Assembly (NCBI GenBank): GCA_050084515.1
Contig: CM114274.1
Location: forward strand, 35,526,001 to 35,590,000
Reading direction: 5' to 3'
Origin: Blasia pusilla
Taxonomy: Eukaryota; Marchantiophyta; Marchantiopsida; Blasiales
DNA: 64,000 nucleotides
The translations under genes were made by a program, and so were the position numbers. The notes under the pieces are model-generated. The model did no database searches. It saw only the letters and a list, made by a program, of their open reading frames with translations, and was not told the origin of the DNA. This document shows, piece after piece, positions 23,740 through 33,897 of this stretch. Numbering within the stretch: position 1 is the stretch's first letter; each line of letters begins with the position of its first letter.

Positions 23740-23920
23740 GTCCGGAGGTAGAGCTTTTAGTCGCAGTAGCGTCTTGTTGATTCAGGCGCAACCCTTGATG
23801 TTGGGGAAAGCGTCATTGAGAGGATTGGGCTTGCGAGAGCCGATGTGGAGTGTTGTCCATTTCGGATCTGAGACATCCTTGGGTGGAGCGAGTACCACAC
23901 AATATATCACCCGGCAGTGA
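23740..23920 (+). pseudogene. Aspartic protease relic, copy B
   Basis: The frame reads QPLMLGKASLRGLG and then ETSLGGASTTQYITRQ as in copy D. The catalytic LDSGA has been lost by a small deletion (reads LLIQAQ). It sits between Gag and the methyltransferase. Confidence 0.65.
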
Positions 23921-24496
23921 GGTCGTGGTGAGGATTCGCCGAGATATCCTCTGAGATGAGTCCGTAGTGCGCGCCAAGGCGATAGTGATCGATCTTTGAG
24001 TTCTCGACGTCTTGGTTGGTGGAGCGATGTTATACCCGATGGGGTTTTCCCTGGATTCTTGGGAGGAGTCGGCGCCCTCTGAGACCAGGATGGCAATCAG
24101 GTGATGGGCGCCTTAGCTCATTACCCGTTCGATTCACAGTGCGATGATCGAGCAACGACAAGGAGAGATGGCGACCTTAGCAGCATTTAGCAGTGCCATC
24201 ACTTGGCCTAGTGATTTGATTGAGGGACATGTCCATGTAGAGGATACTCCCGTTCCTGACATTTCTATGGAGAGGAGTGTTATGTTAGTTGCATCATTCC
24301 GTGGAGGAGAGGTGCATTTGTGGGGCTCGGACCGAGGAGCTTCAACGATTAGCGGATCGCACGCGTGCCAGCGTGGAGTGAGGCGTTTGCACGAGGCGTG
24401 ATGGGTCTGAGGAACCCGAAGTAGCGGGGAGTGCTACGATGACACCCTTGGATACTACACCCATTGTGTGGTGTACCCCAGAGGAGGGTATTCGAG

Positions 24497-25415
24497 TGTT
24501 AGATCTCTTTGGAGGGATTAGCACCGGGTTAGCTGATGTTTTGCAGGCAGGAGTGCGAGTACAGCAGTACTTGTATGCGGAGAGTGATGATGTTGCGAGG
24601 CGCGTCTCACTACAACATGTGGCGCAATTACACCTACGTTTTCCCGACTTATTTTCTCGTCCGCGATCTGAGTACCGAGTTCCCTACCGAGGATATTTTG
24701 TTGTTGGGGCGCAGGACTTAGAGCGGTAGGGACCATTGATTTGGTCATTTCCGGTTGGCCATGTCAGGGCCAATCGAGTGCCGGACCGAGGCAGCGGGTT
24801 GGTGACACTCGGTCCAGGTTGTTTTGGGAGATGTTGAGGGTCTTACGGCAATTTGTAGGAGCACAAGTCTCGTTCTCCGGCCTACATTCGGAGAATGTGC
24901 CGATCTTAGAGACTCAGTCACGGGTCGTGACGAGTGCTCATCAGTGCGTGCTTGGATCGGCCCAAGAGTGTTCTTGGATGCGGCGCAAGTGTAGGTTCTA
25001 GAGCCCATCGCCCGCGTCTATGGTGGACCAACTTGGTGCCCCATGCGGTGTTATGGAGGGCGATGCAGAGTGGAGCGCCCCTCCCTTTGTTAGTGGATTC
25101 CATTCTGGATCCGGTCGCCGATCCGAGCGGTGAGGCACGATGATCGACCACCACCGATCGTGGGTCAACAGGGTAGCGGGCGCGGCGCAGCCTTGCCCAC
25201 GTTTGTGAGTTTTCCGCTTCCTATGCATACAAGGAGGCCGGTCCTGGCTTGGTTTGGGATGACCAGGTTCAGCGGTTGGTGGAGCCCAATGCCGACGAGA
25301 GAGAGCGAGCGATGGGATTTCCCACATGAGTGACGGAAGTACCATCAGTGTAAGAGGCATCACGACGCCATGTCTTGGGTCGAGCGATGGACTGAATCGC
25401 TTGACATGGATCCTC
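24497..25415 (+). pseudogene. DNMT3-like cytosine-5 DNA methyltransferase domain, copy B
   Basis: C5-methyltransferase motifs occur in the non-permuted order. Motif I is VLDLFGGISTG (24497). Next comes a Y-x3-E-S-D-D segment (SAM-binding motif II region), and the catalytic motif IV GWPCQGQSS (24753-24779) with its Cys intact. RLFWEMLRVL follows at 24818-24847. Motif VI is present as EN-V (24890-24898), motif VIII near 25008-25035 (PRLWWTN in a shifted frame). Motifs IX/X come from ERAMGF to a degraded LGxxxxLxxLTWI (25305-25412). Family knowledge: the RLFxE helix, the ENV, and a short gap to H-R-x-R-x-x-W-x-N fit DNMT3-type enzymes. DRM enzymes have permuted motifs and are excluded. Several frameshifts make this copy inactive. 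It lies between protease and RT in one element, so it is an integral Pol domain and not a passenger inserted by chance. Confidence 0.82.
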
Positions 25416-25859
25416 GGCTTGGGAGTGGTGGCGGCGTCGTATGAAATCGCGACAGATCACGGTTGCGTTGGTGAGCCCCATGCCTACCGAGACGGTGGAG
25501 GCGTGGGGGGGCCGAGACCGAGGAGATCTCGCACCATGGGAGATCGGGAGAGACACCCTTGGACTTTTGGGATGTTTTGAAGGTACGCAAGGAGATGATA
25601 GCCACAACATCGGCGTGGTTTGGCCTTCGCACGTGGAGGAGATCGAGTTTGCGTTGGCTGCAGGAGAGAGCGGCGAGTGTTGTTGTTCGAGACAGGGTTG
25701 CACCATAGCAACTACCGATACCTGCGCCGGAGAGTCCTACCGTAGTCACGATGGAGACTTGGGAGCCGATATGGGCCCTAAGTTGATGGGGAGGAGAGCG
25801 GCGCCGAATACATCAGTTCTCGGGAGTTATAGGAGTTGCTGCGTTTAGCATGGAGGATT

Positions 25860-26620
25860 TGGGTACGCTGAAGGGACCGGGATCCGCATTGAGTTGTCGA
25901 AAGTGATATGCCGATCTTCCGGCGACCCTACGGTCTGATGATATGGAGAGGGCTCGATTTGAGTAGGAGCCAAGACTTGGTCGGAGCAGGACTAGTGGAG
26001 ATGTTGCATGGGAGTATGCATCGCCCTTTGTCATGCTCGCCAAGAAGGATGTGCATGGCAACTAGGCGGATAGGCGGATGTGTGGGGATTACCGAGCTAT
26101 CAATCGCGAGCGAGTCCGATAGGTATGCCATGCCCCCCCTGAGAGATCTTTGATGCGATTGGTCACGCAAAGGTCTTGATTCATTGATTTTGAAAGCTGG
26201 ATACCATCACCGCCTATCGATTGGAGGACAAATAAGCGACATTTTGGGGCATCGATCCTCACGGGAAGGATTGTTTGTACCAGTGGCGGTTCTTACCATT
26301 TGGGTTCAAGAACGCCCCGGATGAGTTTCAGAGGGTCATGGATAGGATCTTGGCTGGTCTGGATTTTGCTAGGTGTTATATTGATGACATCGTAGTCTTT
26401 AGCGCCACGGTTGAGGAGCACGAGCAACATCTAGAGGAGGTGTTTCGGCGATTGCAATTACATGGGCTGAAGCTACATCCAGGCAAGTGCAAGTTCTTCT
26501 CGACCAGATTGAGTACTTGGGTCATACGATATACCAGGGGCCTTGGTGTTCAGAGACGAAGGTAGAGGCTATCTCACACATTCCACGCCCTCTGAGATGT
26601 GAGCCGTGTTCGGCGCATTC
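25860..26620 (+). pseudogene. Reverse transcriptase relic, copy B
   Basis: The open piece 26275-26565 carries YQWRFLPFGFKNAPDEFQRV and the catalytic FARCYIDDIVVFSATVEEH, followed by LHPGKCKFF. These are RT motifs of Ty3/gypsy type (LPFGL-NAP, YxDD). The N-terminal part (25860-26270) aligns with copy D but is frameshifted. Confidence 0.8.
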
Positions 26621-26799
26621 ATGGGATTGGCGAACTTCTATCGGCGATACGTCAAGGGATTGATTCGATTGAAGCGCTGACCTTGCTCACCAAGGTGGAT
26701 CACGAGTGGCACTGGGGATGAGCAGGAGCGAGCATTTCGATTGCTCAGGGGGTTGCGTCCGCACCCATCTTGAGGAGACCGATCGGGCGTCCTTTCGAT

Positions 26800-27190
26800 T
26801 GCACACAGTTGGAGCATCTTTGGGTGGCGGTGCTCACCCAAAGATGATGATGAGGGTAGAGAGTTTGTGGTGGCTTACGCTAGCCGCTCGAACAACGCTG
26901 CAGAGGCGAAGTACAACTCGTATGAGGGTGAGTGCTTGGCTGCGGTGTGGGCTGTCGTGCATTTCAGGTGTTACTTATTCGGCAACCCCTTTACCATCAT
27001 CACTGATCATCAACCACTGAAGCGGTTGATGGAGTCCGACAAGCTTACATGGAAGCTTGCGAGATGGGCTCTGTTGTTGCAGGAGTATGATTTTCAGGTG
27101 GTACATAGACATGGAACGCTCAACCAGGAGATGCGAGATGGGTTGAGTCGTAACCCATGCCCGAGTCGGCGAGATCGGCGGAGCTCGATG
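26800..27190 (+). pseudogene. RNase H relic, copy B
   Basis: Frame 26867-27205 reads VAYASRSNNAAEAKYNSYEG, then ITDHQPLKRLM, then WALLLQEYDFQVVHRHGTLN. This is gypsy-type RNase H, including the Glu of the AEAKY segment and the Asp of TDHQPL. The usual DALSR-like end is changed to MRDGLSR. Confidence 0.75.
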
Positions 27191-27529
27191 GCATGGAGAG
27201 AGTGATGAGGAGTCGGTGCCAGGATGGCGCGCGCGTCACCCTATTTAGGCATGTTGGCTATGGAGAGCGAGTGTGGAGACCGATGGCGAGGTCTAGTGGA
27301 GAGTCTTTGGATCCCGAGGCGATGGACACGACAAGTGGCCAAGATATTCATGATGATGGAGTAGTCTTAGAGTACCTTCGTACTATGACCTTGCGAGCAC
27401 CATGGATGCTAGAGAGAGGATCAGATCCTGCCGGGCCAGGCGGTTCCGTTGGGAGGGGACACATGTTTTGAGGGTTTGGGAGGATGGCGAGTGCAGCGTA
27501 GTGCCGCATCCTTTGTAGAGAGCACCGAC

Positions 27530-28365
27530 TAGTGCAGCATGCCCACGAGGAGTTGGGTCACTTTGGGGTGAAGCGGACGTATAGCTTGCTCCAGTTCAGT
27601 ATTGGTGGCGAGGCATGCAGACCGGCGTTCAGCGATTTGTTGCCAGGTGCATGGTGTGTGATCGGATCGAGCATCGTTCAATGCTCCGACTCCACAGTTG
27701 CATCCATTACCGATCATGGGCTTAGGGTATAGATGGAGTTTGGATTTTGCAGGACCTTTGCCCTTGACGGAGCGTCACGATGTCGTTATGTGTTGGTGAT
27801 GGTGAGCACTTCTCGAAGTGGATCGAGTTGGTTGCATTGCACGACAAAGCAAGTGAGGGAGTAGCTTATGCCTTCCTTGACAGAGTCTTTGAGTCATTAT
27901 GGCGCATCGGTGAGGTGTTGACAGACCAGGTACCGAGTTTCGCGGTGAGTTCCAGGCCTTGTGTGATCAGGCGCTGATCGACCACCGCACGACTTCACGA
28001 GATCATCCTGAGGCGGATGGATTAGCGGAGAGAGTTGTGTAGACGGTGAAGAGGGGTTTACGCAAGTATGGCTTGCAGAGAGGTCACCTAGGAGATTGGG
28101 ACCTCCAGTTGCCATGGTTGGCGATGAGATCTGGATTCAGCGAGTGACATCCTTAGCGTCTTTTTCACCGTACTTGCTACTTTATGGCCGAGAGCCAGAT
28201 TTACCTGCGGCCATTCGTCGAGATGCTAGTGAGGTGTTGAACCTTGATGACCCAGATGTATGGGTGCGAGAATGTTCTCAGAGGGCTGAGTTATTTCGGA
28301 GAGTGATGCCCATGGCGTTCGAGAACTTGGCGATTGCACAAAGATCGGGATACGTTGAGGTATGA
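27530..28365 (+). pseudogene. Integrase relic, copy B
   Basis: The HHCC region starts HAHEELGHFGVKRTYSLLQ (27538). The core follows in broken frames: GEHFSKWIELVALHDKASEG at 27804, a degraded second Asp region, and HPEADGLAERVV at about 28003-28040. The C-terminal part 28096-28365 reads LNLDDPDVWVRE and AELFRRVMPMAFENLAIAQ and is strongly conserved in all copies. This is a DDE (retroviral-type) integrase, which joins cDNA to target DNA. Confidence 0.78.
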
Positions 28366-28624
28366 CTATTCGAGGTGGTGGTTATCGACCAACTATCCGG
28401 AGGTTTCATCAGGAGATTATGTCTATTTGCAGTGAGACGGCACCGACGGCGTTGGATGTGATGCAGGCGCACTATCACGAGAGTGCGTGACATTTTGCCA
28501 TCGGGTGTTCTCTTTGCGGAGGGACGCGATGGTATGGTATGGAAGGACCATGTGCGTAATTGTGCGCCATGTCACCTTCCTAACATTGATGGTATAGTAG
28601 ATCCGAGCTTAGTAGTAGTTCCTG

Positions 28625-28765
28625 CAGGCTTGCATTGTATGTTGTGTGGTTACGCCGTAGTGCGCCACGATGCTAGTCTGTGATGGGTGTTCGAGAGGAT
28701 GGCATATGGCATGTTTGGCGCCACCTCTCACTAGGGTTCCTCGGGGGCGATGGATGTGTCCCGGA
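28625..28765 (+). pseudogene. C-terminal PHD finger, copy B
   Basis: After LHCMLCG (first ligands) and a one-base frameshift the sequence reads [19 protein letters not shown], then [13 protein letters not shown] and TAG at 28763-28765. The pattern C-x2-C-x4-H-x2-C-x14-C-x2-C, with Trp before His and Trp two residues before the penultimate Cys, is a textbook PHD finger. It stands at the very end of Pol, where chromoviruses carry a chromodomain. It is likely a chromatin-reading module (inference). Confidence 0.82.
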
Positions 28766-28943
28766 TGTACATAGAGAAGGTAGTTCTACATTCCGACTTG
28801 TGTCTATGACATGGATGACAAGGAGGCGACTAACGATGGGGCCACATGAGCACCCGGCCTTCTTGCTCTTAGCGTCTGAGAGATGTATGTCATGGTAGGT
28901 AGGGATAGATGGCTATCTGGAGTTAGAGGGACCTAACCACCAG

Positions 28944-29725
28944 CTAGGGGGGCGATTGGAGATATTTTGGTTCTTCTTGTCTTGTTGTTTGGATGCCATG
29001 AGTTAGCATGGGATCATGCGTGTTTGTGTGTATGTTCGGTGACAACGATGTATGTTGTGTAGCGATGTGTATCGCACGCAACGGTATCACGTCTTTAGGA
29101 TAGATCGGTGGGATCTAATAGAGCGCCTTCATGAGTAGTGGAGGACACGCCCAGTAGGTCAAGGGTGACCTGCTGAGGCCCTTGGAAACATGAGATAGTA
29201 GGTTTCCCCTTCGTTTCGGCTCATTTGGAGCCATATTGAGGAACTTACTATTTTAGGTAAGTATCATTTTGAGTATATGATCGACTTACTATTTTTGGTA
29301 AGTGGCCCTTGACCTCCTACATCAGGTCAAGAGCCAAGGAGGTGACTTGGGAGAATAGGTTACCATGGAGAGAGCTTGGGAGAGGAGAGGGGTATACCTC
29401 AAGGAGAGAGAGCTTGAGAGCTCATTCTCTCTTTGTTGAAGCTCTTGGCATGAGGCGGCGGAGCTATGGTACCTTGCCTTGTGAGTGTAAGCCAAGCCTC
29501 TCATTAGGAGAGTGGGTTTGGTTTGACATGAGAGAGAGTGCACACCTTTGAGAGCTATGGTGTGAGATGGTGGAGAGAGAGATTGGATCTTACTTTAATT
29601 GGAGATATTTTGGTTCTTCTTGTCTCGTTGTTTGGATGCCATGAGTTAGCATGGGATCATGCGTGTTTGTATGTGTGTTCGGTGACAGTGATGTATGTTG
29701 TGTAGCGATGTGTATGCGCACGACA
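28944..29725 (+). repeat. Polypurine tract and B1-A2-B2 block, copy B
   Basis: Polypurine tract CTAGGGGGGCGA at 28944-28955. B1 is 28956-29084, starting TTGGAGATATTTTGG. A2 is 29085-29597, starting TATCACGTCTTTAGG. B2 is 29598-29725, starting with the same TTGGAGATATTTTGG and ending GCGCACGACA. B1/B2 and A1/A2 are highly similar pairs. Confidence 0.88.
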
Positions 29726-30024
29726 CCTCCCTCCAATAAGAGAATACTAGATGATAATACATCTCGCACTTTCAAAATAGTGCACTCCATAGGGATATCC
29801 AACATCGTGGGTGCAATCTGTTGCAAGTAGACATAGTCTCCTTGATGAAATCTCTGGATAGTCAGTCGATACCACCTCCTCGAATAATCATATATCTCAA
29901 AGTATCCCGATATTGCGTAATAGCCAAGTTCTCAAATACCATAAGCATCACTCTCCGAAACAACTCAACCCTCTGAAAACATGCTCATATCCATACATCA
30001 GGGTCATCAAGGTTCAACATCTCA

Positions 30025-30444
30025 TCAACAACTCGACGAATGGCCGTAGGTAGATCCGGATCTTGGCCATAAAGCAACAAGTACAATGAGAAAGATGCTA
30101 AGGATGTCTGTCCGCTGAATTTTTATCCCATTGCCAACCACAATACTTGAAGATCCTAATCTCCTATGTGAACTCTCTGCAAGCCATACTTGTATTAATC
30201 TCTCTTCACTATCTACAAAACCCTCTCCGCTAGTCCTATCCGCCTCAGAATGATCTCGCAAAGTGGTGTAGTGATCGATAAGCGCATGATCATACAAGGC
30301 ATGAAACTCCCCACGAGACTCTGTACCTTGGTTTATCAACATCTCAGCTGCCTCACTTGCTTTGTCATGCAATGCAACCAACTCTATCCACTTAGAGAAG
30401 TGCTCGACCATCATCAAAACATAACAACTATGGCACTCCGTCAA
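30025..30444 (-). pseudogene. Integrase core relic, copy C
   Basis: The minus-strand frame carries YVLMMVEHFSKWIELVALHD at its start, then degraded second-Asp and Glu regions. The rest of the conserved C-terminal part continues to 29730, where copy B interrupts it. Orientation is opposite to copy B. Confidence 0.7.
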
Positions 30445-30776
30445 AGGTTAAGGTCATGAAAAATCTAAACTCCATCTATAACCTAAACCCATGAGCGGAA
30501 GTGGATGCAGCTGTGGAGTCAAAACATTGAACAATGCCCAGAATCGATCATACACCATGCATCTGGCAACAAACAGTTGTACATTAGTCTGCATGCCTCG
30601 CTATTAATGCTGAATTGGAGAAATTTGTACGTTCAATTTATTCCAAAGTGACCCAACTCCTTATGGGCATATTATACCAAACGTGCTCTTTACGAAGGAT
30701 GAGGCACTACATGTACTCTACCATCCTCCCTAGCTCGTAATACGTGTGTCCCCTTCCACAGAAATCGTCTGGCTCG

Positions 30777-31508
30777 CTATAGGATTCGATCTCGCTCTCT
30801 AGCACCAACTGTGCTCGTAACACTACTTGTACGTAGGTCCTCCAAGACTACTCCATCCTTGTGAATATTTTGGTCACATGTCCCCTCCTCATCGGCCTCT
30901 AGATCTGATGACTCTCCATCAGACCTCGCCATCAAAGTCTCAACAATTTGGCTCTCCATAGCCAACAAGCCCAAATAGGCTGACGCATGCCATCTAGGCA
31001 CCAACTCCTCATCTTTCTCTCCATGCCATTGAGCTCTAGTCCTATCTCGTTGACTCGGGCATGGGTTAAGGCTCAAACCATATGCATCTTGGTGGAGCGT
31101 TCGAGGTCTATGTACCACTTGAAAATCATACTCTTGCAATAACATAGCCCACATGCCAACTTTCGTTATAAGATTTTCCGACTCCATCAACCATTCAAGT
31201 GGCTGATGATCAATGATGATGATAAAGGGGTTTCCGAATAAATAATACCTAAAATGCATGATAACCCACACTCTAGCCAAGCACTCACCCTCATACGAGC
31301 TATACTTTGCCTCTGCAACGTTGTTCGAGCGACTAACGTAACCCACCACAAACTTTATACCATCATTTTTATGTTGGGTAAGCACTGTTCTAAGCCCCAA
31401 CATAATCCAATCAGTATTCAAGTGGAAAGGACGTCCCCTTATTGGTCTCCTCCACATGGGCGTAGACTTCAACCTTTCCTTGAGCAGTTGAAATGCTCTC
31501 CTGCTCAT
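30777..31508 (-). pseudogene. RNase H and connection region, copy C (243-codon open stretch)
   Basis: The best RNase H reading of the minus-strand copies. It starts FQLLKERLKSTPMWRRPI, then HLNTDWIMLGLRTVLTQH, then NVAEAKYSSYEGECLARVW, IIDHQPLEWLM and WAMLLQEYDFQVVHRP. The active-site residues are the Asp of NTDW and the Glu of AEAKY. The later Asp positions are IIDHQPL and HQDAYGLS. It is open but lacks its neighbours, so it is not a gene. Confidence 0.78.
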
Positions 31509-32330
31509 TCCCCCAATGCCACTCGTGAGCCACCTTGGTCAAAAAGGTTAGTGGCTTCGCAATCGATCTGAAACCCTTGACATAATATTAATAGAAGTTT
31601 TCCAATCTTATGAATGCACGAACTCACATCTGTAGGACGTGGAATGCGTGAAATAGCCTCTAACTTTGTCTATTGCACACCAAAGCCACTAGGTATATCA
31701 TATGACTTAGGTACTTAATCTGGTCGTAAATGAACTTGCACTTGCTTGGATGTAGCTTCAGCCTATGTAATTGCAACCGTCCAAACACCTCCTCCAAATG
31801 TCGCTCATGCTCCTCAACCGTGGAGTTAAAGACTATGATGTCATCAATATAACACCTAGCAAAATCCAGACTTGCCAAGATCCTATCTGTGATCATCTGA
31901 AAATTTTCCGAGGCGTTCTTTAACCCAAATGGTAAGAACCGCCATTGGTAGAAACAATCCTTCTTGTGAGGATCGATGCTCTAAAATGCCGATTTTTTCT
32001 ATCCTCCAATCTGAAAGGCAGTTGATGGTATCCAACTCGAAGATCTAACAAACTAAAGACCTTTGCATGCCCTTATAATATCAAAGATCTCCTCTAGAGT
32101 AATAGTGGGCATAACATACCTATTGGACTTTTCCTGCCAATTGATAGGTTGGGAGTCTTCATACATCCGCCTATCAGTCCAATTGCCATGCACATCTTTC
32201 TTAGCAAGAATAAAAATGCTTGATGCATACTCTCCATGCGACATCTCCACAAGTTCTTCTCCAACCAAATCTTACCTCCTACTATGAATCAGAGCCCTCT
32301 CCATATCACTATACCTCAATGGCGCCCTTC
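31509..32330 (-). pseudogene. Reverse transcriptase relic, copy C
   Basis: Open pieces 32053-32268 (VEMSHGEYASSIFILAKKDV) and 31660-31896 (FARCYIDDIIVFNSTVEEHE) are the fingers and YxDD palm parts of gypsy-type RT. The region ends abruptly at about 32330 against fragment F. Confidence 0.75.
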
Positions 32331-32339
32331 TGCTCTATC

Positions 32340-33897
32340 TTTTCCCAACTTCCTCCACGCAGGCTCGCCTTCATGTACGGCTTTCTCCTTTAGCTCGAAC
32401 TGCTTCATTTCCTAGCTACCTAGCTCAACCCAACTCTGTCTGCTCTACATATCACCTTCGATGTCTCTACTCAGCTTGTGGCGTATCCTCTCTTACGGGC
32501 CTGTTATGGCCTTCAAGTACTCGAATCTTTGAGTTCCCTCTTTTTTGTATTCAAGATGGATTTTCCGTCATCCGCTTTTTATCGAGACCTCTTTCCTTCT
32601 TGCTTGTGGAGTTTGCATCCCGATGGGCGCTCCTATCCCTCTTTCCCACTTGATGCTAGCTACACCAATGTCCGTCTTTATTTCGTGACTTTGCTAGCCC
32701 CGACTGTATCACTATGTCCACCAAGCTTTGTTAATCCTAAACCTTGAGTGACCATCATTTTCTTCCACGAACTCTATTACGACACAATAACTTGGCTTCC
32801 TTCAACGCAAGGGGCACGTCGCCCTATACAAGTCCGTGTCCCCTTTCCCCTTTTGTATGCCTATGTGGCCCTACTCCCCTTACGTTGGCACGATGCCATA
32901 TGCCGCCTCGACGCTCATATCTCCTTGTGCGCCTCAGTACAGGCCACGACTACCTATAGAGTCTTGGCCTCACCTTCAACCGTTCGAAATTGTCATGCCC
33001 GTATGGCCTTCTTTGTCGATCATGTAGCCTTCAACTATGCGTCTACTCAACCATGCAGGACCTTAAAAACTATGACCTAAAATGGCTAACTCCTATAGCG
33101 GCTACCCGCTCATCTATGCCCTAATTGTGTATGCTTGTGACCTAACTCTAGCCCCCTTTGGCGGCTGCAAGACCTAAATACACTCCTTCTCTCCTCTCCT
33201 TCCCGACACGCGCCACTCACTTGTTGACGCTACCTGCATGCTCCACCCGAGCGCTCACTTTTGCTACATTGCCAATGCCCAGTTCAATCTGCTACTTGCT
33301 AAAATCCGAGAAAAATGGGTAGCGATTCCCTGCATAACCTTCCACGTGAAAAATGACAAACATCAATGCACACATGTGTCTCCAAGGGCTTCCCACTAAG
33401 GCAACTCGCTCGCCTTCCTGCATACAAGGAATTCCCTCTGCCCCCTTACATCTTTCTCATGTAGAATTAGAGTAAAAGCGGCCAACTCCACTCTTGAATC
33501 TACATTGGCATATCGCGCCACATCCATCCTACGCTATGAGGGAATCCGAACACTAGCACTCTAGTTCCTTCTACACACAAAGCACCAGAGGAGCTCCAAA
33601 GGCTCAATATGAGAAACATGGCTTGGGAAAGCCATCTCTCCCTCTCTTACAGTAAAAATAGCCTTTCCAATGGAACTTGCGAGCACATGTTATTAGGGGA
33701 TCGTTGATTCAATCAACGCGTCATATGGCCGAAAATAGAAAAGAAGGGGACTCGTAAAAAATGACGTCCCCGACGCAACGGATATGTCGTCAACCTTGTC
33801 TAACATCTCGAGACAAAGTTTAACCCAAACCGTATGTTGATCCTCTATGTCGTCAAATACAATAGAACTCTACTTATCAATTAACTAAGATGTGAAA
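32340..33897 (-). mobile_element. Fragment F: A1 segment plus leader of a family-A element, minus strand
   Basis: On the minus strand, 33897 to about 33462 matches A2 of copy A (3170-3658), including TAGAGTTCTAT and ACGACATAGAG near its start. It is followed by sequence to 32340 that is presumed leader and has no counterpart in copy A, whose leader is outside the window. No B segment lies upstream of A or between A and the leader. This gives the family-A 5' end the same arrangement as copies B and D. The 5' base is decayed (TTTCACATC for TGTCATATC). Confidence 0.65.

Larger units (their letters stand above)
19432..29725 (+). mobile_element. Retroelement copy B (family B), complete insertion of 10.3 kb
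   Basis: The insertion begins TGTCACGTC at 19432 and ends ...CGACA at 29725, inside the reading sequence of copy C, so its limits are set by the host sequence on both sides. A 4-bp duplication is likely (CGTC 19428-19431 and CCTC 29726-29729, one mismatch). Order: A1, leader, Gag, zinc knuckles, protease, DNMT3-like methyltransferase, RT, RNase H, integrase, PHD finger, polypurine tract, B1-A2-B2. A1 and A2 are nearly identical, so the copy is fairly young, yet its coding region has many indels. Confidence 0.9.
17551..32330 (-). mobile_element. Retroelement copy C (family B), minus strand, split by two insertions
   Basis: Pieces on the minus strand in element order: RT at 32330 to about 31510, RNase H 31508-30777, integrase and C-terminal region 30770-29730. 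Then comes an interruption by copy B (19432-29725). The element resumes at 19431 with the PHD region, then polypurine tract (near 18997-19008), B1 18996-18869, A2 18868-18309, and B2 at 18308-18253 plus 17625-17551. B2 is itself split by a solo repeat unit (17626-18252). The 5' half (Gag to methyltransferase) is missing. The reconstruction rests on sequence continuity across both insertions. Confidence 0.8.

Noticed and set aside
24497-25415. DRM-type methyltransferase
   Set aside because: Motif order is I, IV, VI, VIII, IX/X, not the permuted order of DRM.
19432-29725. True DIRS/PAT element with tyrosine recombinase
   Set aside because: The repeat order fits but the enzyme is a clear HHCC/DDE integrase and 4-bp duplications occur; no tyrosine recombinase frame seen.
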